From NCBI GenBank assembly GCA_040905285.1, contig JBBDRV010000115.1, forward strand, positions 1 to 6,987: a DNA stretch of 6,987 nucleotides. Direction: 5' to 3'. Numbering within the stretch: position 1 is the stretch's first letter; the number at the start of each line of letters is the position of its first letter. Shown piece by piece: positions 1 through 6,627 of this stretch. Under the pieces are notes generated by a model that ran no database searches, was not told the origin of the DNA, and saw only the letters and a program-made list of their open reading frames with translations. A program made the translations under genes and the position numbers. This DNA comes from JBBDRV01 sp040905285 (lineage in GTDB: Bacteria; Bacteroidota; Rhodothermia; Balneolales; Balneolaceae).

Positions 1-168
1 GAATTATCTGAGGATGGCGAACATACGCGGCTGATTCTTGAACATTCCGGGTGGTTTATACACGCCAGTGAGAAACGTCAGACTCTTATTGATGAACATG
101 CTAATGGCTGGAGCAATCATTTAGCATCTTTAAGAGGTTATGCGACAAAGTTGAGCAATAGCCGGTGA
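1..168 (+). CDS. C-terminal end of an AHSA1/SRPBCC-family protein (partial, 5' end outside window)
   Basis: The frame is open from base 1 and stops at TGA 166-168, giving 55 residues. The visible part reads TRLILEHSGW, then a charged stretch, then DEHANGWSNHLASLRGY. This matches the usual tail of Activator-of-Hsp90-ATPase-1-like (AHSA1, START/SRPBCC fold) proteins, in which a last beta strand with T.L.L.HSGW is followed by a long C-terminal helix carrying H..GW...L..L..Y. Bacterial members are small soluble proteins, often paired with ArsR-type regulators, that bind hydrophobic ligands in a helix-grip cavity; their substrates are mostly unknown. The helix ends normally and no terminator-like hairpin was seen just after the stop. 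The family call rests on this tail only, so the specific function is open. Confidence 0.75.
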   Translation, partial: ELSEDGEHTRLILEHSGWFIHASEKRQTLIDEHANGWSNHLASLRGYATKLSNSR

Positions 169-544
169 GCCTGTCATGTAATTGCCACACAGATCAATTT
201 TCAACTCAAATCTTATTGTAATGAATAACGTCCACGAATGACCCCCTCCCAATAATTCAGCCGGTTAAAAGTAGAGAATCGGGCCTGTTGATCAAGATGA
301 CAGTCGATCCCTACATTATTTCTTGAAATTTTACAGTACGGAATATTTACTCCTTCAATATGGCTTCCGAAGTAGCTTGTAATAAATACTGAAAAGAAGC
401 TGTTGGGATCTGCAATTCTTACTAATGAATCCGGATGACAGCCACCCCCTCCAGTTTCGGCACCAAGTTCACATCTCTTTGTACCTCAGCTGTTCGCTGT
501 TCGATATATCTTTCCTGTAGAAAATGAGACTGTAGAATATGTAA

Positions 545-591
545 CTGAGGCAACACACGCCCTATGATGAGGTAGAATTCCTGCCTCAGGA
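545..591 (+). repeat. Inverted repeat in the lipoprotein leader
   Basis: CTGAGGCA at 545-552 is the exact reverse complement of TGCCTCAG at 582-589, with a 29-nt spacer. The right arm can instead fold locally as TCCTG (579-583)/CAGGA (587-591) with a 3-nt loop, so the two pairings exclude each other. It lies 60-105 bases before the start codon at 651 and could be a leader RNA fold or a protein-binding site. No T-run follows, so it is not an intrinsic terminator. Confidence 0.3.
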
Positions 592-640
592 GAGAGACAG
601 GTTATCAGGTTCTACACTAACTGTAAACACGATAAACCAC

Positions 641-646
641 AAGGGG
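641..646 (+). promoter_or_regulatory. Ribosome binding site of the lipoprotein gene
   Basis: AAGGGG ends 4 bases before ATG 651. It supports this start over the in-frame ATG at 675, which would remove the Lys-Arg pair needed before the hydrophobic signal segment. Confidence 0.5.
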
Positions 647-650
647 TACT

Positions 651-1940
651 ATGACAGATATCAAGAGAGGCTTTATGGCACTGGTTTTCGGAGGGTTGCT
701 ATTTGCAGCCTGTGACCAACCCGTTGACCCTGCAGCCGAAAGTGGACAAGAGTACAATCTGTATGACGGATTGGAACAGGTGGAAGGAACAGAGAACTCA
801 GAAGTAACCGTTCGACAAGGCGAGGATGCCTGGTTTGAGTTCGACATCGATAATATCGAAAGCAACGAGTATATCATACCGGGAACGTATGAAGGCTGGT
901 GCATCGAGTGGAACAAACACATTGCACAAAACGGTGACACTCACGAGAACCTTCCCATGTACTCCACCTATGGCGTCGATCGGTGGAAACCGCTCAACTA
1001 TTTTTTGAATATCATCGATCAGTTGAAAGAGGAAAGTCCGGAGTTGACCAACAAGGAACTGCAGGCAGTGATCTGGTCCATCATGGAAGGACCGAAATTC
1101 GACCTGAATGAACTGCCGGTCAACCATCTGCCTCACAGGCTGCGATCCGATGGTGAGATCAATTTTGATAAGGATATGGTCCTGCGGATCATTGATCATG
1201 TAAGAGAGCATGCATCGGCTTTCCGGTATGATCGAAGCAAGAAATTCGCCTTGTTTATCAAAAACAGAGATGATCAGGATATCATGGTTCCGGTGAATCC
1301 AAAAGATCCGGAGCCACAGCCACAGACAGTATCACATGGCTTTGTTGAGGGAGTAACCCCCAGTGATGATCCTCAATTTGCAGAGAGAACGTATCCGGTT
1401 ATTCAGGCTGACTGGGAAGGACCCGGCGGAGACAAGCGATGGCTTGGACGGAATTTGGGTGCCACTGAAGCACCATCTTCTATGGCTGATGACAATCCAG
1501 AAAGTGCAGGATGGTACTTTCAATTTAATCGAATGCAGGGATATTACCATGATGGCGATAACAGAATTCCGGATACACCTTGGGAATCTCCGTTAGAAGA
1601 AGATTCCAATTGGATAATTGAACATGATCCGTGTAGAGAATTACTTGGGAATAGCTGGCGAATTCCGAACAGAGAGGAGTGGGAAGCTTTCCATGCTTCT
1701 GCACCACTAGTCGATGGCGAACCGGATAGAGACCATCCATTTACATCTGAGCTGAGTTTACATCGAAGCGGGTTTATTCTTAGCGATGAACTGATTTCTA
1801 CTTTTTCTGATGGTGTTTATTGGAGTTCTTCAGCAAGTGATGACGACTTAGCATGGGCATTAACCTTCGGTGACACCTTTTATCATGTAGCATTAATTAC
1901 AAAGGATGTTGGAGCGTCTATCCGCTGCATCGAAGATTAA
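651..1940 (+). CDS. Secreted lipoprotein with N-terminal Cys/Gln domain and C-terminal FISUMP-like domain
   Basis: 429 residues. A short basic start (K5, R6), a hydrophobic core (8-20) and lipobox LFAAC with C21 mark a lipoprotein signal peptide, so the mature protein should be anchored to the cell envelope. Residues about 35-215 form a first domain with GWCIEW (C84), a helix-like segment KPLNYFLNIIDQL (113-125) and ELQAVIW (Q138, W142). This pattern resembles surface domains in which a Cys near a C-I/V motif and a Gln before a Trp are conserved, as in thioester adhesion domains; that link is a hypothesis. A Pro-rich linker (216-225) leads to residues about 230-429: RWLGRNLGAT (263-272), SWRIPNREEW (335-344), YWSSS and the ending GASIRCIED. 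These are hallmarks of the FISUMP/DUF1566-like domain of unknown function, with C328 and C426 as a possible disulfide. The 3' half is visibly AT-richer than the 5' half, hinting at domain shuffling. A terminator follows, so it is probably monocistronic. Confidence 0.85.
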   Translation: MTDIKRGFMALVFGGLLFAACDQPVDPAAESGQEYNLYDGLEQVEGTENSEVTVRQGEDAWFEFDIDNIESNEYIIPGTYEGWCIEWNKHIAQNGDTHENLPMYSTYGVDRWKPLNYFLNIIDQLKEESPELTNKELQAVIWSIMEGPKFDLNELPVNHLPHRLRSDGEINFDKDMVLRIIDHVREHASAFRYDRSKKFALFIKNRDDQDIMVPVNPKDPEPQPQTVSHGFVEGVTPSDDPQFAERTYPVIQADWEGPGGDKRWLGRNLGATEAPSSMADDNPESAGWYFQFNRMQGYYHDGDNRIPDTPWESPLEEDSNWIIEHDPCRELLGNSWRIPNREEWEAFHASAPLVDGEPDRDHPFTSELSLHRSGFILSDELISTFSDGVYWSSSASDDDLAWALTFGDTFYHVALITKDVGASIRCIED

Positions 1941-1960
1941 CAATTCACCCACACAACGGG

Positions 1961-2004
1961 AAAAGCGGCTTTCTTATCTCTCTGGTATGGAGCCGCTTTT
2001 TTAT
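1961..2004 (+). terminator. Intrinsic terminator of the lipoprotein gene
   Basis: AAAAGCGGCT (1961-1970) and AGCCGCTTTT (1991-2000) form a perfect 10-bp stem with a 20-nt loop, and the T-run continues to about 2002. It begins 20 bases after the stop codon at 1940. The A-run on the left arm means it could also work on the minus strand. Confidence 0.8.
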
Positions 2005-2059
2005 TTCTTCTCGTCTTAGGTATTTGACAAGAACAAGGGAGGAGCACGTTCGGATTTTG

Positions 2060-2082
2060 AATAACTACGCTCATCAGTTATT
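2060..2082. repeat. Inverted repeat near the putative attachment site
   Basis: AATAACT (2060-2066) and AGTTATT (2076-2082) are perfect 7-bp arms around a 9-nt spacer. It sits about 105 bp to the left of the tmRNA 3'-end fragment, on the side where an integrated element would lie. It might be a protein-binding site, but there is no direct evidence of function. Confidence 0.3.
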
Positions 2083-2187
2083 ATGAATCTAGCTGGTGGT
2101 AGTTTGCCCCAGTTTATTATACGATGACACATTTTGCCAGCGCGTAAAAATCTCTAATTCCAATCTATATGGACGCCTTTTTACAAA

Positions 2188-2210
2188 GGGTTCGACTCCC
2201 GGCAGCTCCA
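2188..2210 (+). other. tmRNA 3'-end fragment, probable attachment site of an integrative element
   Basis: These 23 bases carry a T-loop TTCGACT (2191-2197) flanked by GGG and CCC, then GG, acceptor strand CAGCTCC (2203-2209) and discriminator A (2210). This closely matches the 3' end of bacterial tmRNA genes, where the acceptor strand pairs with the 5' end GGGGCTG. No matching 5' end or gene body precedes it, and the bases before GGG (AA, 2186-2187) do not pair with GG at 2201-2202, so it is not a working RNA. Tyrosine recombinases commonly use the ssrA 3' end as target, leaving such a duplicate at the far end of the element. In this orientation the element would lie to the left. A tRNA-Ala 3' end is a weaker alternative: its acceptor is similar, but the T-loop fits tmRNA better. 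Confidence 0.6.
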
Positions 2211-2353
2211 CTTTATCATTTTTCTTTTCTTATAAGCGGAAACGGCTGTTTATTCCGGCCGAGGATTTCAAAGGCATATAACCGGCAGTGGCTGATCCCA
2301 GGGAAGACGGTAGAATCCGGTGAGCCCCCGTTAAGCTCCAATGATAGCTGAAT

Positions 2354-3232
2354 ATGGATTATCAAGTATTCTTTCCCATTCTCGACAAATATGGAGCGCC
2401 CGTCCTGATCGTACTCTTCATTTTACTGTTGTTCCTGCAATACAGGTGGCCGTTGAGGCGGTGGGTTCGAAGACTGAGCCCGAGATTCCTGACCAATGCG
2501 GGGGTGGCGGTGCCGGCGTTTGCAGTCCTGCGGCTTGTCCTGATTCCTGCGGAGATAGCAGTCGCGTATTGGGTATCGCAGCATGAGTTTGGACTCCTGT
2601 ACCTGTTTTCGATGTCATCGTGGCTTCATGGTGTCCTGGCTTTCCTGCTTCTGGACTATCTGCTATACGTCTGGCACTGGCTGAACCACAAGATTCCTTT
2701 TCTCTGGCGTTTTCATAACGTGCATCACAATGACCTGGATCTTGGGGTAACGACGGCTTTCCGGTTCCATTTCGGTGAGATGCTTCTGAGTGCATTTTTC
2801 CGTGTAGCCGGCGTTCTCTTGATCGGGGCGGGTCCGGTAGCCGTGCTCATCTACGAAGTGGCGTTCGAGGCATCGGTTGCCTTTCACCACAGTAACTGGC
2901 GGCTGCCCATCCGGCTGGAACGTCCGCTCAATTGGATCATTGTTACGCCCCGGATGCATGGCATTCATCACTCTATTGTTCAGCGGGAGACGAACTCCAA
3001 CTATTCGAACCTGTTTACCATCTGGGACCGGCTCCACCGCACCATCCGGCTCAACGTTCGTCAGGACGAGGTCGTGGTGGGCGTGCCCGGCTACCAGACG
3101 GACGGACATGATCAGACATTGCTGGGACTGCTCACGCTGCCTTTCCGCCGCCAGAAGGAATACTGGAAACTGCCGGACGGAACGCAGCCGGACCGTCCGG
3201 ATGAAGATGACCCGGATCATCTGGCACGGTAA
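2354..3232 (+). CDS. Membrane fatty acid hydroxylase / sterol desaturase family protein
   Basis: 292 residues. Members are integral membrane di-iron oxygenases that hydroxylate or desaturate lipids, carotenoids or sterols using O2. The iron-binding His clusters are present in order: H108/H112 (HWLNH), H121/H124/H125 (HNVHH), H178/H179 (FHHSN) and H202/H205/H206 (HGIHH). Hydrophobic segments near residues 15-29, 50-73, 83-106 and 145-176 are membrane spans, leaving the His clusters on the cytoplasmic side, as is usual. The tail from about 270 is charged (many D, P, R) and probably disordered. ATG 2354 is the first possible ATG after an in-frame TAG at 2345; no Shine-Dalgarno is evident. G+C is higher here (sampled lines 58-65%) than in the neighbours. 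The substrate cannot be told from sequence. It is the first gene to the right of the tmRNA fragment and may be transcribed with doxX, 190 bp downstream. Confidence 0.88.
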   Translation: MDYQVFFPILDKYGAPVLIVLFILLLFLQYRWPLRRWVRRLSPRFLTNAGVAVPAFAVLRLVLIPAEIAVAYWVSQHEFGLLYLFSMSSWLHGVLAFLLLDYLLYVWHWLNHKIPFLWRFHNVHHNDLDLGVTTAFRFHFGEMLLSAFFRVAGVLLIGAGPVAVLIYEVAFEASVAFHHSNWRLPIRLERPLNWIIVTPRMHGIHHSIVQRETNSNYSNLFTIWDRLHRTIRLNVRQDEVVVGVPGYQTDGHDQTLLGLLTLPFRRQKEYWKLPDGTQPDRPDEDDPDHLAR

Positions 3233-3422
3233 GGCTTCTCTGCCGACGTGCTTAAATGTAGGTTACGGCATAAAACGACCGGAATTGTTTGTTGTTGCTG
3301 ATTTGGAAAGGGGAGGTAAAAATCATAAAGAATCTACCGAAATACCGTGGAACAAATGAATTTTTCAGAATGTTGGTAATACAGCACCCTGATAACAAGA
3401 ATGCTTCATTTAGTGTTAAGCC

Positions 3423-3806
3423 ATGATTATAGATGTAAGCCCGCTTCTGGATTTTGCACTCCTTGCCCTGCGAATTATTGTCGCGATTATCTTCTTCTCA
3501 AGTGGTAAAAGCCATGTCATGAAACCTGTCGAGCGGGGGAAAGGAATTGGCTTTTCTCCTGGCGCTGCCCGTTTTTTAGGAATTACGGAAATCACGGGAG
3601 CGCTCTCTGTCGCTGCCGGTATTTACATCCAGGTCGGAGCCGTCCTGCTTATAGGCGTCATGCTGGGTGCTATCTATAAAAAAATATTCGCCTGGAAAAC
3701 AGGGTTTTATAGTGATGAAGGGTTTGGTTGGCATTATGATCTTCTGCTTTTATGTGCCAATCTGGTGTTTTTGGCAACGGGTGGCAGACTGATGCTTGTC
3801 GGATAA
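3423..3806 (+). CDS. DoxX family membrane protein
   Basis: 127 residues with four predicted membrane helices at about 8-27, 48-66, 68-85 and 104-121, the usual DoxX/DoxD size and layout. Family-like features are the first helix ending in FFSSGKSH (24-31), EITGALSVAAG (56-66) in the second helix, and GWHYDLLLLCANLVFLATGG (102-121) in the last. DoxX proteins are poorly defined inner-membrane proteins linked to thiosulfate:quinone oxidation in archaea and to radical detoxification and membrane redox protection in mycobacteria. No ribosome binding site stands out before ATG 3423. The gene converges on the MerA-like gene with a 22-bp gap, and its stop codon lies inside a pair of overlapping hairpins. 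Confidence 0.85.
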   Translation: MIIDVSPLLDFALLALRIIVAIIFFSSGKSHVMKPVERGKGIGFSPGAARFLGITEITGALSVAAGIYIQVGAVLLIGVMLGAIYKKIFAWKTGFYSDEGFGWHYDLLLLCANLVFLATGGRLMLVG

Positions 3807-3820
3807 CCGACAATTATCCG
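3796..3820. repeat. Two overlapping, mutually exclusive hairpins between convergent genes
   Basis: TTGTCGG (3796-3802) pairs with CCGACAA (3807-3813) around the 4-nt loop ATAA, and CGGATAA (3800-3806) pairs with TTATCCG (3814-3820) around a 7-nt loop. Both stems are perfect 7-mers and share bases 3800-3802, so only one can form at a time. They span the doxX stop codon (3804-3806) and end 8 bases before the last base of the opposing gene. They may act as a weak two-way terminator or an mRNA 3'-end stabiliser, but no T-run follows on either strand. Confidence 0.4.
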
Positions 3821-3828
3821 CCATTGCG

Positions 3829-5286
3829 CTAAGCGATTCGGTTGGGGTCATTCAGATCGGGTAACGGGCCCTGAAAGCCGAAAAGACGGCGAATCAATTT
3901 AACAACGGCCCTGTTTTGACTTTTCACGTACCACTGATCGGCTGCACGCCTCGCCCCCAGACTGTAACTTGGGTAGGGATAAATGGTATCGGATATATTT
4001 TTTAGAGTGAGGCCGTTTTTCATGGCCAGTCCATACTGGCTGATCATTTCACCGGCATGAACACCGAGTACATCCGCCCCGAGTATTTTGCCGCTCCATT
4101 TTTTGGCATAAACGCATATCCTCCCGGTTGTCACTTCATCGGTAATGGCCCGGTCAATCATATTGTAGGGAAATTCATACACTTCATATGACGACCCTTT
4201 CTCATCGAGCTGTTTGCGCGTTGCGCCGACATGAGCGATTTCCGGATCCGTGTAGGTACACCAGGGCACATGCTTATGATCTATTTTCGCAGGGATCTTC
4301 AGCAGGGCATTGCTGATTGCTACTTTGGCCATGTGTTCGGACATATGCGTAAACTGATAAAGCCCGGTTACGTCCCCGATCGCGTAGATATTCCGCCTGC
4401 TGGTGCGGCATTTGTTATTTACGGTGATTCCCTGTTTGGTGGATTGTACCCCGGCAGCTTCCAGATTCAATGCCTCATAACTCGCTTTCCTGCCTGTGGC
4501 CATCAGTAATTTTTCAGCCTCGATCTGCTCCACGGCTCCATCCTTTTCAATCGTTATATTTACACGGGTTTCATTCCCTTCGACAGTCTTGATGTTGGAG
4601 CCCAGCCTGTAGCATACCCCTTCTTTTTCAAGTTGCTGCTTCAGCAGAGTGGCAAAGTCAGATACATCATTCGTCAGAATTCTGTCCAGCATATCCACAA
4701 CGGTTATCTCCGTCCCCAGCCGCTGAAACGCCTGTGCCATTTCCGTACCAATCGGTCCGGCTCCAACAATAATCATGCTCTTGGGGAGGCTCTTACGGTC
4801 AAACAGAGTAGTGTTGGTCAGGTACGGGGTCTGGTCGATTCCAGAAAGGGGGGGTACAAACGCACTGCTTCCGGAAGCAATGATAAAGTACCGGCCGGAA
4901 ACTTCCCGGACATCGCCGTTGTCCTTTTGAATGCGGATTGAGTGCCTGTCCAGAAATTTCGCCCGGCCATTTTCAACGTCGATCCCCATCCTCCTGAATT
5001 TATCCGGATGATCGGCTTCTTTATAGATTTTCTGACGTATGGAATCCAGTTTATTCCTGATGACTGTGAAATCGGCCGGCTGACCGGATATGGCTGCTTT
5101 TTTTGCCTGGTTCAGCAAAATTTTGCTCGGTACACAGCCATACCACGTGCAATCACCTCCCAGTCTGTCTTTCTCCACCATCAGTGTCCTGGCACCCAAA
5201 CTGGCGGCAATTCCTGAAGCCGTCAGCCCGGCGGCTCCTCCGCCTATGACAATCAGATCATACTGTTTTTTCACTGGCAACCTCAT
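3829..5286 (-). CDS. MerA-like FAD/NAD(P)-dependent disulfide oxidoreductase
   Basis: Up to 485 residues; class I pyridine nucleotide-disulfide oxidoreductase (lipoamide dehydrogenase/mercuric reductase/glutathione reductase fold). Seen in order: FAD-binding GGGAAG (15-20) with E38, redox-active pair in GGDCTWYGCVPSK (C46, C51), ASGS motif (137-140), NAD(P)-binding GAGPIG (175-180) followed by D198, second FAD motif YAIGDVTG, and a C-terminal dimerisation domain. At the place of the catalytic His of lipoamide dehydrogenase it has Tyr438 (IYPYPSYSLG), as mercuric reductases do. It lacks the N-terminal HMA domain and the C-terminal Cys-Cys pair that hand over Hg(II), so true mercury reduction is unlikely. 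It probably works on a small disulfide, quinone or metal in the cytoplasm. Start: ATG 5286 is the longest possible, with a stop just upstream, but GTG 5274 has GAGG 6 bases before it and gives MKKQYDLIVIGGG, a more typical N-terminus. It lies 93 bp downstream of the hydrolase/OsmC gene on the same strand, probably in one operon. Confidence 0.9.
   Translation of the reverse strand: MRLPVKKQYDLIVIGGGAAGLTASGIAASLGARTLMVEKDRLGGDCTWYGCVPSKILLNQAKKAAISGQPADFTVIRNKLDSIRQKIYKEADHPDKFRRMGIDVENGRAKFLDRHSIRIQKDNGDVREVSGRYFIIASGSSAFVPPLSGIDQTPYLTNTTLFDRKSLPKSMIIVGAGPIGTEMAQAFQRLGTEITVVDMLDRILTNDVSDFATLLKQQLEKEGVCYRLGSNIKTVEGNETRVNITIEKDGAVEQIEAEKLLMATGRKASYEALNLEAAGVQSTKQGITVNNKCRTSRRNIYAIGDVTGLYQFTHMSEHMAKVAISNALLKIPAKIDHKHVPWCTYTDPEIAHVGATRKQLDEKGSSYEVYEFPYNMIDRAITDEVTTGRICVYAKKWSGKILGADVLGVHAGEMISQYGLAMKNGLTLKNISDTIYPYPSYSLGARRAADQWYVKSQNRAVVKLIRRLFGFQGPLPDLNDPNRIA
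5281..5284 (-). promoter_or_regulatory. Candidate ribosome binding site favouring GTG 5274 as start
   Basis: Read on the minus strand, GAGG (overlapping the ATG at 5286) sits 6 bases before the GTG at 5274-5272. The ATG itself has only AAAAGGG about 15 bases upstream, which is too far for normal use. This site therefore favours a start four codons later than the longest frame. Confidence 0.4.
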
Positions 5287-5323
5287 CCGTTATTTTGTTT
5301 ACCCTTTTGATGGCAGCAAAGAT

Positions 5324-5372
5324 ACCGGCAATGAAGCCATAAACCCAAAAGGGTTCTTCTGTTCCTGCCGGT
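5324..5372 (-). repeat. Structured hairpin between the hydrolase/OsmC and MerA-like genes
   Basis: Three nested perfect stems occur in 49 bases: ACCGGCA (5324-5330) with TGCCGGT (5366-5372), GAAG (5333-5336) with CTTC (5356-5359), and AACCC (5342-5346) with GGGTT (5351-5355) around a 4-nt loop. That makes 16 pairs with one small internal loop (2 against 6 nt) and one 5-nt bulge. It starts 7 bases after the stop of the upstream gene on the minus strand. No T-run follows, so an mRNA processing, stability or partial-attenuation role is more likely than full termination. Confidence 0.5.
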
Positions 5373-5379
5373 TTAAAAT

Positions 5380-6594
5380 TTAGTCTTGTCTTAATGTGGT
5401 TTCTATTTCGGATGAAGAGGAAAGGGTTTTGTGGACGGGGCACTTATCAGCTATTTCCAACAGCTTTTGACGCTGTGAATCATCCAGGTTTCCAACCAGT
5501 TCGATTTCTCTTTTAATAAAATCGATTTTGTTTCCCCTCTGATCAATCCCTTTGGTGTTTTCCGGGTAATCTTTCTTGTGATCCAGGTGAACAACCACTT
5601 TTTGCAAGTCCCAGTTTTTTCTATCGCTGTACATTCTCAATGTCATGGCAGTACAGGCTCCTAACCCGGCGGATATGTATTCGTAGGGTGACGGACCAAA
5701 GTCGTCTCCTCCCGCTTTTTCGGGTTCATCGGCGATCAACAGATGCTTCCCCGCTGCTATTTCTGATGTATACCCTTCATTACCAATACTGACAGCTACC
5801 TGGTGATGTGTTTCAGGTGGCTGAACTTTTGGAATATCCAGGTATCGTTCCGACCAGCCGGCAATAACGCTGCCCACGTAAGCTGAATCTTCTTTGCTGC
5901 TTAGCAGATGATCTGCGCCATCCAGGGAAATATAGCTTTTTGGATGACGGGCGAATTGATAGATCTCTCGTGCATTTTCAATGCCCACAACAGCATCCTG
6001 GGGTGAATGCAAAACGATGAGGGATCTTCCGAGACCGGCCAGTTCACTCTCCATGTTCCTGGAGCTGAGGTCTTCAATAAACTTTCTGGACAACTGGAAA
6101 GGTCTGCCGCCGATAGAAACTTCGGCTGAGCCCTGTTTTTTTATTTTATCGATATGGTCCCTGAACAAATGTTGTACATGAGCCGGGGAAGACGGCGCTC
6201 CAATCGTGGCGACAGACTTTACAGAGGCTATCTGCGATGCAGCAAAAATAACGGCTGCTCCACCCAGGGAGTGTCCGACCAGCAGAGTCGGGGCCTCGTA
6301 GTCCTCGTCAAGAAACTCAGCGGCTCTCACCAGGTCCTGAACATTTGAGGAAAAACCGGTTTCGGAAAAGTCTCCTTCACTCTCACCAAGACCTGTAAAA
6401 TCAAATCGCAGTACGGCGATTCCGGAATCATTCAATGACCGGGCAATATTCCGGACTGCAGACAGATTTTTACTGCAGGTAAAACAGTGGGCGAAAATTG
6501 CATAATTGTGTGGTTTCTGCCGGTCCGGCAGTTCCAGTTTGGCCGATAAATAGTGGCCATTGTCGTTTTTAAATCGTGTTTTTATCGTACTCAT
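5380..6594 (-). CDS. Bifunctional alpha/beta hydrolase - OsmC family fusion protein
   Basis: 404 residues in two domains. Residues about 1-250 are an alpha/beta hydrolase: oxyanion region FAHCFTC (34-40), RFDFTGLGESEG (63-74), nucleophile elbow GHSLGG with S109, then D200 (HSPQD) and H229 (GADHLL) complete a catalytic triad. Residues about 262-404 are an OsmC-like domain with the two conserved cysteines, C314 in GLGACTAMTLRMY and C385 in CPVHKTL. OsmC/Ohr proteins reduce organic hydroperoxides through such a Cys pair. The fusion is a known architecture; the hydrolase half may release or supply acyl or ester substrates for the peroxidase half, though no substrate is established. The protein has no signal peptide and should be cytoplasmic. 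A stop codon directly precedes ATG 6594, fixing the longest start; no clear Shine-Dalgarno is seen. A sigma70-like promoter lies 34 bp upstream. It is the first gene of the probable operon with the MerA-like oxidoreductase. Confidence 0.92.
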   Translation of the reverse strand: MSTIKTRFKNDNGHYLSAKLELPDRQKPHNYAIFAHCFTCSKNLSAVRNIARSLNDSGIAVLRFDFTGLGESEGDFSETGFSSNVQDLVRAAEFLDEDYEAPTLLVGHSLGGAAVIFAASQIASVKSVATIGAPSSPAHVQHLFRDHIDKIKKQGSAEVSIGGRPFQLSRKFIEDLSSRNMESELAGLGRSLIVLHSPQDAVVGIENAREIYQFARHPKSYISLDGADHLLSSKEDSAYVGSVIAGWSERYLDIPKVQPPETHHQVAVSIGNEGYTSEIAAGKHLLIADEPEKAGGDDFGPSPYEYISAGLGACTAMTLRMYSDRKNWDLQKVVVHLDHKKDYPENTKGIDQRGNKIDFIKREIELVGNLDDSQRQKLLEIADKCPVHKTLSSSSEIETTLRQD

Positions 6595-6627
6595 TTAAGT
6601 TTTGATGGAGTTTTAAGGAATCCTAAA

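Larger units (their letters stand above)
169..650. other. Gene-free stretch, probable leader of the lipoprotein gene
   Basis: No convincing reading frame exists on either strand in these roughly 480 bases; all frames are broken by stops. I found no RNA gene and no clear promoter. The only structure noted is an 8-bp inverted repeat at 545-552/582-589, listed separately. The stretch should hold the promoter and 5' leader of the lipoprotein gene at 651, but neither a TAnnTTTG nor a TTGACA/TATAAT pair could be placed with confidence. Confidence 0.5.

Noticed and set aside
798..1211. 137-codon minus-strand frame
   Set aside because: It is the antisense of the lipoprotein gene and has no domain features.
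2171..2187. GGACGC at 2171-2176 resembles bases just before the T-arm in tmRNA, suggesting a longer tmRNA remnant
   Set aside because: The next 11 bases do not fit the tmRNA stem, so the match is short enough to be chance; the fragment is limited to 2188-2210.
2663..3220. 185-codon minus-strand frame
   Set aside because: It is the antisense of the hydroxylase gene, whose His motifs show which frame is real.
2877..3359. 160-codon plus-strand frame
   Set aside because: It lies mostly inside the hydroxylase gene in another frame and is rich in Arg, Cys and Thr as expected for an out-of-frame reading of GC-rich DNA.
5258..5443. 61-codon minus-strand frame bridging the two operon genes, with a hydrophobic stretch
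   Set aside because: It overlaps both flanking genes and lies across the hairpin; it has no ribosome binding site. Most likely a chance frame.
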